Positions 35,280 to 46,734 are shown, counted from the first letter of the stretch. The stretch: 64,000 nucleotides of DNA from Puccinia triticina (GCF_026914185.1 NC_070563.1:3493001-3557000), one strand, 5' to 3'. Numbers and translations are program-made. Notes: generated by a model not told the origin, from the sequence alone.

Positions 35280-36177
35280 GTCACGGCTCTCCTGGCTTAG
35301 GGAGAGCTGGGGGGGATACCATCAAGCTCTCCTCATCTAGCAATCAACCTACTTAGCTAGAGAACCCCGTTCCAGCCCTTCTCCCCCAGACCCTGACCTT
35401 AACATAGAGGAACAATGTTTGGAGTTCCTAAAAAATTAGACAGGAAACAAGTAGAAAAGGTGGATACATACTGCTCCCAAGTAGCACTGTAAATTGTCTC
35501 TAACCCCGCCATGTTTTCCAAAAACCAATCCAAGTTCAAGTTCTCTGTCTTGTACCTGAACAGAGCTGCCAGATCATGGGCCAAGCCAACAAGACTGAAA
35601 AGCTGTGCCACTGCAAGAAAAACTTCAGAAACTGCTTGCAGTTGAGATGCAAGAGCTCAAGGCAAGCTGTGCCTCATGCAAGAATCAAGCACTGGTTGTG
35701 TGAAGCCCCAGCGCATTGCGGGGTTTCACAAGGAGATGTCACAGCATCTAAGCAATATCAACCCGTGCTTCCTTCCACGTCCTAGCTGGCAGAGATCCTC
35801 GCTCCCACATCTCTCCCGGCTAGGTAAGCAAGCACCTTTCACTTCTTCTTGTTATTTCCCTTTTCCTTCTCTTTCCTCCCTTCCCATCTATCATGTACTG
35901 AGAGATCCCTGCTCCCACATCTCTCCCGGCTAGTTGTCATCCCTTTTGCAATCCAGCCCCGTGAAATAGAGTTGCCTCGAGAGGCATCAGCGCCCCCTTT
36001 TGTGTCTTCTCCCTTGATCCAGTGAAGGACTCATTCCGAGTCCTTACAGGTTGCCTACATGCAAATTGCATAATTTATGCAAGAGTGAGTCTAAGATCCA
36101 AAAAACTGAGTACAGGCTCCAAAATACTGAGTTGATACCTGTGCAAATTCCCCATTCATGTGCACATATCCCTTTTA

Positions 36178-37071
36178 GAGATGGTCACTTTGCATCTGGG
36201 TACCTGCGGCGTTTTTAACCCATATCTCAACATCCGCATCCGCATCCGACAGCGGGTACCTGCTCTCTGGGGCGGATACCCACCCCTCAAAACGTGCTTA
36301 CCGGTTGACTGCTGCATATGTCAGTCAACCGGGAGGCACTTCTCCTGGCCGACTGCTCTATATGGCTGTCAACTGGGAGGGACTTCTCTTGGTTGACTGC
36401 TGCATAATGCCGTCGTCCAGGAGGGACGCCTCCCGGTTGACTTCTTGATATGGCTGTTGACCAAGAGGGACTCCTCCCGGTCGGCTGCTCAATATGACAG
36501 TCGACCGGGAGGGATTCCTCCCGGTTGACTGGTGTGTATAATTGTTGACCAGGAGGGATTCCTCCCGGTCAACTGGTATGTCTAGTTGTCAATTGTTGAC
36601 TGGGAGGGACTCCTCCCGGTTGACTGCTGGATTTGGGGAGGGACTCCTCCCAGTCGACTGCGTGATATGACTGTTGACCAGGAGGGATTCCTCCCGGTTG
36701 ACTGGTGTGTATAGTTGTCCCTCCCGGTCAACTGGTATGTCTAGTTGTCAACCGGGAGGGATTTCTCCCGGTCAACTGCTTGATACATATGCCTGTCAAC
36801 CGGGAAGGACTCATCCCGGTAGACTGTTGCATGTTGCTGTCGACCGGGAGGGACTCCCCCCAATTGACAGCAACATAAAACGGCTTTATGGCTGCCGACC
36901 GGCGCAGCTCCCATACCCTAGGGAGAGCGGATACCCGGCGGAATACACGGGTACCCGCTGTATTTTGCCGGAATCTCAGACATCCGCATCCGATGGCAGG
37001 TATCCGCCCAGTCTGTCGGATACCCGCCAGCGGATAGCGGATACCCGCAGCGGGTTCAAAGCGACCATCTC
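36178..37071. mobile_element. TA-flanked element with palindromic-repeat core, copy 2
   Basis: Ends GAGATGGTC and GACCATCTC, TA on each side (36176-36177, 37072-37073). Core units read GTTGACCGGGAGGGA and TCCCGGTTGACTG, a different palindrome from copy 1 within the same framework. It lies in the left arm of the fold-back element. Confidence 0.72.
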
Positions 37072-37612
37072 TAATCCCTTTCATGTGCACATACCCATTT
37101 CATGTGCACATATCCCTTTCATGTGCACATACCCCTTTCATGTGCACATATCCCTTTTTATGCATTCACCCCTTTCATAATGTGTCCATACCCCTTTATG
37201 TGCACATACCCCCTTCATGTGCGTGTATCCCTTTCATGTACATGTATCACTTTCACAATGTGTACATACCCCTTTCATCATGTGTTCATGAAACTTTCAT
37301 GTTTACATGTCCCCTTTGAGTTTTTTACATCCCTTTCAATATGTACCCCTTTCATCATTCAGGTTTATATACACCTTTGATGTTTACATATCCCTTCATT
37401 GCAAGAAAAACTTTAGAAAATGCTTGCAGTTGAGATTCAGCAAGCTTGAATCAAGCCTCAGCTCAAGCTGGAGGCAAGCATCCAAATTCCGTGCTGGTGC
37501 ACCTTGAGTGTAGACCTTGTTCAGCATCCCAATGCTTAACATTCTGTATTGATCATGCAGCAGGCTGAGGCAAATGTTCAACCTTGAAAATGAAAATCCC
37601 CCTGAGCACCCT

Positions 37613-37655
37613 TTTATTTTATTTTATTTTATTTTATTTTATTTTATTTTATTAA
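37613..37655. repeat. (ATTTT)n microsatellite
   Basis: Eight or more perfect ATTTT units near the centre of the fold-back element. Confidence 0.95.
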
Positions 37656-38309
37656 ACACTCCATGTGCCATTGAATCCAGCCAGAATAACATAAAAGGGG
37701 TGTGTACACCTGAAAGGGATATGTACATAAGAAATGAATATGTAAGCATGAAAGGGTAATGTGAGAAGGTGTATTAACACATAAAAGGGATATTTACACA
37801 TGCTGAAAGGGGTATGTATGCATGAAAGGGGTTTTTATGTATGAAAGGAGTATGTGCAGTAAGGGGTATTTGCACATGAAAGGGATATGTAAACATCAAA
37901 GGGGTATGTAAAACTGAATGATGAAAGGGGTATTGAAAGGGATGTAAAAAACTCAAAAGAGAAAAGGTTCATGAATTCATGATGAAAGAGGTATGTTCAC
38001 ATTGTGAAAGTGATACATGTACATGAAAGGGATACACACACATGAATGAGGTATGTGCACATAAAGGGGTATGGACACATTATGAAAGGGGTGAATGCAT
38101 AAAAAGGGATATGTGCACATGAAAGGGGGATGTGCAAATGAAAGGGGTATGTGCACATGAAAGGGGTACACATGAAAGGGGTATGTGCACAGGTATCAAC
38201 TCATTATTTTGGAGCCTGTACTCAGTTTTTTTGGAGCTTAGACTCACTCTTGCATAAATTATGCAACATAGTTTGGGCTCCGCAGAGCAGACTCACATGT
38301 ACATAGACT

Positions 38310-38460
38310 ACATTTACATGTCACGGGCCATACTCAAGGTTTGAGAGGCTGGAGATCCAAGCCTCTTCCTCATCCTGCAATCTACCATCTTGGAACCAGA
38401 ACCCCCAGAACCCCAGACCCCAGACTCCATCTTCCTCTCCATAGAACAGACCATAACACA
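38310..38460. repeat. Dispersed repeat, copy 2 (LTR-related)
   Basis: Matches 9325-9475. See that entry for the shared motifs. Confidence 0.55.
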
Positions 38461-39099
38461 AGGTTGGAAGAAGCTCTGAATCAATGATGATATTTCAAAT
38501 ATCAGGAGCAGATATATATTGAGACAACTAGAGAGCCCCTTGCAAGAGCCAAAGGGGCCTAGACTTATTTAAATTAGACATGAAGGAGACATACCACTTG
38601 AGATGGACAGTAAACATCACACTTTTGATGGAGAAGATACATATCACTTGAGATGGAAAGACATCCCACTGGGGATGGAAAGAAATCTCGATTGAGATGG
38701 AACATGAAATAGACATCACAAAGAGTGATGGAAATTTTTTAAACAGAGATGAGAGACTGTGAGCGGACAAGAGGTGCAGAATTCTGACACATTGTCCTAC
38801 CCACCGACGCCAAATGGGAGGTTCCAACTCTCATTGATCTGTATTAGTACCAGCAGGGCTTGGAGAAGGATGTCTGACTAGTAGTGGTCATCTCACATGC
38901 CGTCTTCTCCACCCTTGCGTAGATCTCCAACTTTGAAACCAAGATTCATCTGGAGATCAACAGAGCAGGCATGGGAACATTGAACCCAAATCTAATGGCA
39001 CTGGGACCCAACACAATGGAAATCTTGGTTTTCAGGAGCCTCCTGTCCGGCTCCAAGAGGGAGCACATGATCCGGGACAAAAAGGCTCCAATAATGACG

Positions 39100-39335
39100 T
39101 AGAGGCAGTCAACAGCATCCTTGAAAACCTGAGCAGGCACCAACTTTTGTTAAAAACTGAAGAGTGTGAATTCTTCAAACCAGAAGTGGAGTATCTTGGA
39201 CTGTTGATAGAATTTAGCTGGATAAGGATGAACCCTGAAACAGTTAATTTGGTGAAAAGTTGGCCCACACCGCGGAGCATCATGCACCATGAAAAAATTG
39301 ATGTGAATAGGTGTCAGGTGACATTCAGTAAAATA
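39100..39335 (+). pseudogene. Gypsy reverse-transcriptase scrap
   Basis: The frame reads VNSILENLSRHQLLLKTEEC, then EFFKPEVEYLGLLI and MNPETVNLVKSWPTP, the part of RT just after the catalytic palm. The YxDD motif upstream is not intact. It ends by about 39300 in unrelated sequence. Confidence 0.8.
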
Positions 39336-39851
39336 TACTGAAATTGCAGCGGTACTCCAACATTACTCCCCTTGAATAACAAAGGTCCCTCTGTCATCAT
39401 CAGGGGGTTCTACCACTTTTACATAATTGTATGGTTGGTTTTAAGGCTGGAGTCAGCTTCACGTCACCTACCACCTACTCCCCTCAGTTTTTTCATGGTG
39501 ATACTGAATTAGAGTCTAGTGTAAAGAATGTGTATGCACAGATCTTAAACATAGAGAATTATCATAAATCATGAACTCGACTGAGAAGGGCAAGTGTTAG
39601 AATCCAAAAACAAATTGTGAGCAAATCTTTGTAGGGGAGCAAAAAGAATACAATTTAATGATGACAAAAGACAGATGAGTGGAGCTTCACAGAGGTCCCA
39701 AAAACAGTGATTGAATTTTTCTTGCTTGATGCCAAAAATTAGGTAACAAAGAGGAAATATAGAGAGGGGAGTTGGATTGTTTTATTTACCTGAGTCTGTC
39801 ATAAATTTGCACTACTAACCCTAGTTCAATCACAGTGCAAGTAGGGTTAGC
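39336..39851. other. No gene seen
   Basis: AT-rich sequence between the RT scrap and the eRF1 fragment. I found no supported feature. Confidence 0.4.
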
Positions 39852-40440
39852 TCAATGTTTGAGATTATCACAAAAGATGGAAGGGAAAAAACTGAAATCC
39901 TCAAAGGTGTCAGCAATCAAACCACATTCAACTTTGTATCTCAGGACCCCACCAATCCCACCAAAACCACGGACAAATTGGGAAAATTTTCTACTTTGAT
40001 TTGTGACAAACTCTAAGGCCAGTCCAAACTCCTGATACTTTCCAGCCAACCATTTGAGTAAAGATTGAGGTTTGGAAGCTTGTTCAATCTCCAGACCGGT
40101 AGCCTTATCGATAAATTTTCCTTGCTCCTTTTCAGGTAAATGGGCCAATGCTAGCAAGGCTCCTACAATTTTACCCCCAGATTGGCCTGCACTTGTGTTT
40201 TTTGAGGCCGTTGGTGGTGGAGAATTTGTGTGAATGGTAATTGGTCCTCTTTTCAAGGATTTCAAGGTTTGAAGTGTGATATCAAGGTTCTCCCAGACAA
40301 TTAATGTCTTTACTGCTCCTGGTTCTAGACCTTGGAGGGTACCTTCAACCCCAAAAATGTATCAAGTGCAAATTTGTCAAAATATTTTGAATCAATCTGA
40401 TCAAAAGAAGAACCATCATAGAAGTTGGAATAGATGGTCA
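39852..40440 (-). pseudogene. eRF1 (peptide chain release factor 1) domain 3 fragment
   Basis: eRF1 recognises stop codons; its C-terminal domain binds eRF3. The fragment has KTLIVWENLDI, then SLLKWLAGKYQEFG, ALEFVTNQS and QFVRGFGGIGGVLRYKV, diagnostic for the eRF1 C terminus. Upstream, SKYFDKFALDT lies in another frame, so there is a frameshift near 40365. The stop codon-recognition and GGQ domains are absent, and the C terminus departs from the usual acidic tail. It is a duplicated gene fragment, perhaps carried by a mobile element I could not delimit. Confidence 0.85.
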
Positions 40441-40679
40441 GGAAATTTTCATGAGAGACAGAAGATGGTTAAGGAAAATCAATGTTTTGTCACTGAAAAT
40501 TTTCTCTTGGATGGATTTGAATTATGGTAAAGACAGTGGAGGTGCCAGCGGAGGAAAAGAAGCGGCTTAAACAGGTGTGGCAGGTGGCAGTTGCTAGGGC
40601 CTTGAAGCAATAGTGTTTGCTCCCATACTCTTTGATCAGTATGCTGCAGCAAGAATTTGAGAGGGAGCAGGACCAGGAG

Positions 40680-41159
40680 CAACGGTGGGTCGCTACTTTA
40701 CTCTAAGATAACCAGGGCTGTAGAGTAAAGTAGCGAGCTGCACCTAACATTTTTACAGTTATTGTTAGCGCTAGCGCGCAGATAGCCGCGTCACGGTTAT
40801 TGTAACTGGCCTTTTTTGTACAGCCGTTACTAGTAAAGTAACGTGTTATTGAGAAAATTAACATGTTATTAAGCAATTAAGGGTCAAATTGGCCCTTATC
40901 AAGCAGAGCAACACTTTATTGAGCAGTGAAAGGCCAAATCAGCCCTGAAATGGCCTTTTCTTGCTCAATATATTGATAAATACCTCCTGCTCTGCCCATA
41001 GATATCATAGCGGCCTTGAAAAGAAAAACACCCGGTTGGTGCAATATCGATATCGCACCACATTTCCCCAGTGCTATTGGTCCGGTTATCGTAGAGGGAC
41101 CAAAAATCACTACAATAATGTTACGATATTGATAACCGTAAAGTAGCGACCCACCGTTG
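40680..41159. mobile_element. MITE, 480 bp, GTGGGTCGCTACTTTAC ends
   Basis: Perfect inverted ends CAACGGTGGGTCGCTACTTT... and complement at 41159, with a 7-bp direct repeat CCAGGAG on both sides (40673-40679, 41160-41166). The interior is AT-rich and non-coding, with GCGCTAGCGCGCAGATAGCC also seen, inverted, in the related element at 61040-61345. Confidence 0.88.
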
Positions 41160-41394
41160 CCAGGAGAGTGGTGAAGGGAAGAGTGCAAGGTCAAAGTTAG
41201 GTGGGTTTCTTTCCATTGGAGGAGGATAGCCATGGTGGCAGAGACGGTGCTTTTGAGCTGGTTTGGTCCGTGATGTGTTGAGCTGGGAAGAACATTGCTG
41301 TGGAGACAAGTGCGGCCAGATATCTACGCGTGGCAAGAGGTCAAGCAGGTATATAGGAAGGCCACCATGTCAAGCAGGAATTTCCCCCGGGGGT

Positions 41395-41585
41395 TCTGGT
41401 TATGTCTGCCCCTAGTTGCTTGATTAGGCCCCTCCTTGACATCTCTTTGACAGAGTCTTTCACAACTGGCCCTTTTTTGCTTGTTGCTACAGCACCACTC
41501 AAGGGTTATCCATAGGGCCTTTGGGTCTTTTGCAATATTTTCAACTGATGTGTGTATTTTCCAAATTGTGTTCTCTACTTCCCCT
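41395..41585. repeat. Dispersed repeat shared with 14270-14480, copy 2
   Basis: Same ordered motifs as copy 1. No Helitron end is seen next to it. Confidence 0.75.
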
Positions 41586-41819
41586 CTCACTTATGCTAGG
41601 CTATCTTGCCATTTGAGATACAACGAGTAGGTGGACCTTCACACGTGTCTGCTTCAGATGTCCTTTGAAGGGAAAGGGGCGCAGGCGACCCGTCTCAAGG
41701 CCTGTTACTACAGCTTGAGTCGAGACCTCGCTGGGCTGCGCTCCAGTTCCCTGCCCTCATCATTACTAGTATCTTTCGAATCACCTATTTCGACAATCAA
41801 GAAAAGGGGGATAAATTTA

Positions 41820-42756
41820 TTAAAATAGGTAATGGTCGTATTGCTTAATCATCCAGCCCAGAGAAACGGCTACCGGAGAATGGAAGGACAATCGATGAAT
41901 GGTCAACACTTTGACTGATTGAAGATTGACAAGACGGGGGATAGGTCCAAATTGGTAATTGGGGTGTGAGAATAGACTTACAGGCTACGATGAATGGCGG
42001 TAAGGCACCCCACCCGGTGGTCTTGTAAACAACAGCCTCGATAAAGAAATGTGACAGGGCAATCGCGTAAGTTCCTAGTGCCAAATGGTATAGCCTTCAT
42101 GACGCCGTATTTTGTGTTTTGTTTGTTTGTTTGTTTTGTGATGGGGAGAGCAAGCAAGAAAACAATAAAAAAGAGTCAGCGCCGATTTGGAATGGATTTT
42201 GGGGGAACGTGCACAGAGGAAGTAGTGGATCAGTTTGGTTGCGGCCCTTACCCTGGATTCGAAATATTGTAGGCAGCATATAATCGGACCAGACCAGCGG
42301 TGATAGTCCAGGTTCCGAAGTTCCGACTTTGTAGAGCGGTGACTGAACGAGGACGATCGATAATACAAGATGGAGAGAGAGAGAGAGTCATAAGGTAAAT
42401 CAAAACCACGGCTTCTGTCTTTTCTAAGGTCCTTTCCGATCGATGGATGAGAGGTAGGAAGTTTGAGGGATGTTTACCGCGATCGGGCCGACGATTGTAC
42501 ACTTTTCGAGCTCCAGCTAGAGAGAAATAATTCTGGAGTCCGTTGAGGATCGATACACCTGCGATCAAGACCATCCACTGCGTTTTTGAAATTCCGACAA
42601 ACAACAGATCGGTCAACGTAAGTGGTGGTCATTTTTTTTTTGTAAACTGATCAGGCAGAAATCTTCTTCTCATCCTGGACATTAGTTCGGAAGGGGTCCA
42701 CTTACTTTAGGTAGCCATCCTGGGTGTGGAGGGAGGCCAGCTGGAGATACACGCAT
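41820..42756 (-). CDS. ERG28: Ergosterol biosynthesis scaffold protein Erg28, intact, 5 exons
   Basis: Erg28 is an ER membrane protein that tethers the sterol C-4 demethylation enzymes. I read exons 42756-42706, 42577-42478, 42342-42252, 42094-41982 and 41869-41820 (stop TAA). Donors are GTAAGT, GTAAAC, GTAAGG and GTAAGT, and every junction keeps frame. The product is 134 residues, close to the usual 130-150. Conserved blocks: WLPKWMVLIAGVSILNG, NYFSLAGARKVYN, VTALQSRNFGTWT, VRLYAAYNISNPG, YHLALGTYAIALSHFFIEA, and a last hydrophobic segment with SLGWMIKQY. Four hydrophobic stretches fit the membrane topology. It is the clearest functional host gene in the window and sits between mobile-element blocks. 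Confidence 0.93.
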
Positions 42757-43769
42757 GGAACGAGTATTTGCTAATCAGCCTACTTGAAGAATACCCCGAT
42801 GGCAAACTAATCCCGGATCTGGCGCTGGGACCTTTTTTGGGGGGCTTTCGTTGTGGTAGACTGACCGAGAAAGGGTATCACCAAATCATGTTGGATCATC
42901 TCGATGCGGCGCCGACCTGGGCGAATAGGAAGTTTGGAGGTGGGGGCTTCCCTCCTCACTCCTCACCAACCTCGAACTTAACTAAGCCCCCGTCCACGCT
43001 GCGGCGCGGGCAGCCTGTAAGCCCGCTCGGTAAGGCATATTTACCGAGTATGTAAGCCATTTTCCACCCCCGTGCCCTCTTTAGGGCTCGTTAGCTAAAT
43101 AGTCGTTCGGTAAATCTTTAGGGCTCGCTAGATTTACCCATCGCTACAGAGCCTCTGTAAGGGAAATTTTAACAAGTCTACCGACTGCCCCCCGCACCCC
43201 CATGGGCCATATGTCTTTTTCATGTGTACCCCATACATTTAAGTACATACATCCCTCCAGCACCAATCTCATCATCACCCCAGCTACACCTCCTTGAGGT
43301 TGTGCCCCATTTGATTCCTCAATAGAAAGTTCATTGAATCAAAAGACCGCTCTGTCGATGGCCAGTCTTTTGACCAGTCGGTCATCGATTGAACGTGTAG
43401 GTTTTTGAGATCATACACTTTATTGCAACTGATATCAAATGCTAATAGTAGTAAGAGCTTAACAATAAAGGGATTGGAAAGAAAATGAGCACGGAAACAT
43501 AATGAGATAAAAGAGGGAATTCATTAAGTACCTGTTGATGTTCTAGTCCAATCTGCAACTCTAAATTTAGACAATGAGAGATTAAATAGGAGAGAGAAAT
43601 AATAACAAGCCTGAAAAAGAGAGACATGATCAATATCAAACAAAAGGAGAGGAAGGAAGGAAAAGTAATCAAATGCCGGAATAGGGTATACCTCCACTTG
43701 ATTATTTCCGAGCTCCTCCTGAATCTTGGTTGTCTGAAGATGAGCAATAGTCGGAGCTAAGAACAGGCA
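42757..43769. other. Upstream flank of ERG28, no supported gene
   Basis: Contains GC-rich sequence at 42940-43040, small TTTACCGA/TCGGTAAA inverted repeats at 43030-43140, and a short GACC/GGTC palindromic stretch at 43340-43395. A plus-strand frame at 42726-43055 overlaps ERG28 exon 1 and is not convincing. Confidence 0.4.
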
Positions 43770-43774
43770 GGTAG

Positions 43775-44731
43775 TGTCAGCCTCGGTGATGCCAAGAACA
43801 GCTTTCTTCTAGCTACACCGGGTGATAGCAAATAAAAGGGTAGGTTTTTGAGGTTGTTTTGTTTGGAATAAATAAAAGAAATATATATTTTTAAAGGAGG
43901 GGCCTGCGAACAGGGGTTGTTTAGATCCCTCCTAAGATAATAGCTGGGGCCTGCTAGCAGGTGTAGTTATATTCCCAGTCTTACAGTTAAAAGGAAATAG
44001 CGGTGATAAAGAGAAATGGTTTCTTACTTACTTATAATAAGGAACCAATCTGTTATTGCTGCGAGAGATGATCAAGAATTTACGGAAGGCTAGAGACGGC
44101 GAATGTTCGAAGACGAGATCAATCGAAAGCTGAGAGGCAATCGATGAGATACTGGTATTAGAATATCGGTGGGTTGTCTTAAGCTGAGGAAAAAATGAAA
44201 TGAGGTCGAACAGACCTCCTTAAATATTCTTTCCTTATCTTGATTTGATGGGGATACTATTTCACTCGAATGTCTTCGCGGGCTGGGGCGGACAGTATTT
44301 CTCGATGACATTCGATTCTTGATGGGGTTGTTGCTTTTCTGTCAGTTTATCTTTCTTGAGTTCGGATGGGGCGGTTGGTTATCGAGGTCTATCGGCTTAT
44401 CTCTCTAGAACTTGGTTTATCGCACTCGAACTCGGATAAGGCCTTATTTTGTCTGGAGAATATTATTTCTCAGACACAATATTATAAGTGACACCTGTCA
44501 ACTGGATGTCATTGACATTTTTGTATGTAGCTCACGCGCACGGGTGTAGTTTAATATTCACCCTGACTATATTTCAAATATTCACTACTTTTCAGATTAA
44601 ACTTATATGTATTTATATCTTTATATTATAAGTGACAGATCAACTAGTTGTCTGTCACAAAAAATTCTAAATATCATTTATAATTATTTATACAAGTGTT
44701 ACGCTGGCTTGCGCTGCGTAGCCGGCTGACA
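43775..44731 (-). repeat. 3' LTR of full-length Gypsy
   Basis: 957 bp, starting TGTCAGCCTCGGTGATG on plus. It differs from the 5' LTR at seven dinucleotide sites, all CpG or its TpG/CpA derivatives. Confidence 0.95.
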
Positions 44732-44746
44732 TTTCCTACCCCTTAA
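44732..44746 (-). other. Polypurine tract
   Basis: On minus it reads AAGGGGTAGGAAA directly before the 3' LTR start TGTCAGCC; it would prime plus-strand DNA synthesis. Confidence 0.85.
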
Positions 44747-44766
44747 GATGAGACTATAGAAAAAAA

Positions 44767-46734
44767 TCAGAGGTTTTTAGACCTTTTCGAAAGTCTATAA
44801 TTACGGAGATGAATAGTTCCATCTGGAATATTGTTTTCAGGCAACCATTCATCTCTATCTGCTGAATTATTTTTGTACCGTACAAGGTACAGACGCACAT
44901 CTTTACCATTAATACGTTCCTTCTTATCTTTTAGAATTTTCTGCACTTGTAATTTTGAATTCTCAACTGGTTCTTCTACAGGAATAGTAGGTTGAACATC
45001 TATAGATTCTCCAGGTCTTGATATCCATGGTTTAATTAAACTTACTGGAAATACTGGGTGCTTTCTTGAAAGTTCTTCACTCAGAATTACCTCAACTGCA
45101 TTTTTCCCATGTAGTTGTTTGATGACAAAAGGTCCAACAAAAGAAGGCTTGAGTTTTCTATTCCCTCCCAGATTATTGAAGTTTACCGTGGATAACATTA
45201 CTTTATCTCCAACCTTAAATTCTGGTTCTCTATGACTCTTGTCCCACCTATTCTTGTTGTACTCTACAGCCTCTGTTACACAATTTCTTGCATGATCATG
45301 GGCCGCATCTAGCATCTTTTTAAAATCTGAAGAAGTTGGATGAATATATGGCAATTTGTCATTAACAGTATTTTTAGGCAGTCTAGGTATCCACCCACGT
45401 TCTAAGACATAAGGAGCCTCTTTAGTTGTGGAGTGTTTGCTACTGTTATATGCAACTTCTCAAGCAGGGAGAAGGTTAACCCAATCATGTGTATAACCAT
45501 CTTGATTTTTAAATTCAAAACCAAATGAACAGAATCTGCGGAGCATATCTTCTAAAGTTTGAATCATTCTCTCTGCTAATCCATCAGTCTGAGGGTGATA
45601 AGCCGTAGAAAAAGCAAGTTTTGTCCCTAACATGTCATGCAAGTTGCGCCAAAATTCAGATGTAAATTTTGGATCCCTATCACTAATAATAATTTTAGGA
45701 ATGCCTACATCAGACATGATTCTATTCCAGAACAACATAGCAATTTCCATAGCTGTGTCATCCTTATGGTTAGGTATAAAACGTGCTCTCTTAGAGAAAC
45801 GGTCTACTATTACTAATACAGAATTATATGAATAAGCTCCAGCAGGAGGGAGACCAGTTACAAAATCCATATTAATAATTTCCCATTGGGATTTAGGTTC
45901 AGCAATTTTTTGTAGAAGGCCAAATCTTTTTCCTGTCTGCTTATTAGCTTTTTGGCAGATGTCACAAGATTTTATATAAGTTTGGGCTTCTTTCTTCCAA
46001 TTGATCCACCAAGCTGTATTACGAATTCTTTTTAGTGTTCTATCTTCTGAAAAATGCCCAGAAGTTATACTATCATGACACTCCTTTAGTATATCAACTA
46101 TTTGATTTTTGTCACAGAGTACTAGTACACTAGAGTGTTTATTTCTATAATACAGTAATCCATCCAACAGAGTACATTTTCCTAACTTATAATCTACCAG
46201 TAATTCAGATTGTAAGCTAGAAATCAACTCAGGGGGACAATTATCATTTTTTAAGATCTCTACCAGTGTTAACAGGTTCGAGTCTTGATCATAACTGTTA
46301 CGGACTAAGTCATAAAAAGCCTCATCCAAATCACACACATGAATACCTAATATGGGAAAAATATCTTCATCATCAGGATCATACGCAGGATTATCCGGAG
46401 TATTTGGTAAAGCCCATCTACTTAATCCGTCAGCATTTTTATGTTTCTTACCTTCCTTATGAATTATAGTCATATGACCACGGTATTGCTGTATTGCAAT
46501 TTGCCACCTCAACATATGACGATTAGGAGTCTTCATGTTCATTAGAGTCTTAACAGCCATACAATCCGAGATTACTACAAAGTTAGAACCTTCAAGGTAG
46601 TAATGCAATTTTTCGAGAGCCCAAACTAGTGCTAAACATTCCATTTGACTAGCCCCATACCTCCTTTCAGAATCTTTAATTTGTCTAGATATGAAAAGGA
46701 TAGGTTTCTCAACAACCTGATCATCTATAAGAAA
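44767..46734 (-). pseudogene. Gypsy pol, 3' part: RNase H end, integrase, chromodomain-like tail
   Basis: The frame starts at the Helitron junction with [19 protein letters not shown], then [19 protein letters not shown] (RNase H). The integrase zinc region is [16 protein letters not shown] plus [12 protein letters not shown] (HHCC). Core residues lie in [11 protein letters not shown] (Asp), [12 protein letters not shown] (Asp) and [14 protein letters not shown] (Glu). A TGA at 45462-45460, after VNLLPA, interrupts the core C terminus; the same frame then continues to 44767 through GPFVIKQLHGKNAVEV and a chromodomain-like YLVRYKNNSADRDEWLPE. The stop would remove the integrase C-terminal domain. 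Confidence 0.92.

Larger units (their letters stand above)
34018..36048 (+). repeat. LTR-type repeat B, 3' LTR of the chromovirus, with nested inserts
   Basis: It begins TGTTATGAGC right after a polypurine tract and ends GAGTCCTTACA. Inside are a TA-flanked element (34087-35038) and a further insert to 35279; LTR sequence resumes at 35280 with CACGGCTCTCCTGG. Another divergence from the 9840 copy starts at about 35468. Confidence 0.7.
36065..38275. mobile_element. Large fold-back element with repeat-filled arms
   Basis: Left end TGCATAATTTATGCAAGAGT and a block with CTGAGTACAGGCTCCAAAAT (36067-36150) recur as the complement at about 38190-38270. Inside the arms, CATGTGCACATACCCCTTT units (37080-37400) face complementary GAAAGGGGTATGTGCACATG units (37700-38190). 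A TA-flanked element (36178-37071) interrupts the left arm. No gene is present; no clear target duplication was found. Confidence 0.7.

Noticed and set aside
36076..38215. CRISPR-like array (regular 19-20 bp repeats)
   Set aside because: Units are contiguous tandem repeats without unique spacers, arranged in facing arms, in a fungal genome.
42972..43020. Second Mutator-like end (CGAACTTAAC followed by GC-rich sequence)
   Set aside because: The first 10 bases match the MULE end, but no opposite end or 9-bp duplication was found nearby.
42726..43055. Plus-strand frame of 109 codons starting over ERG28 exon 1
   Set aside because: It overlaps a well-supported exon on the other strand and runs into low-complexity GC-rich DNA; no family signal.
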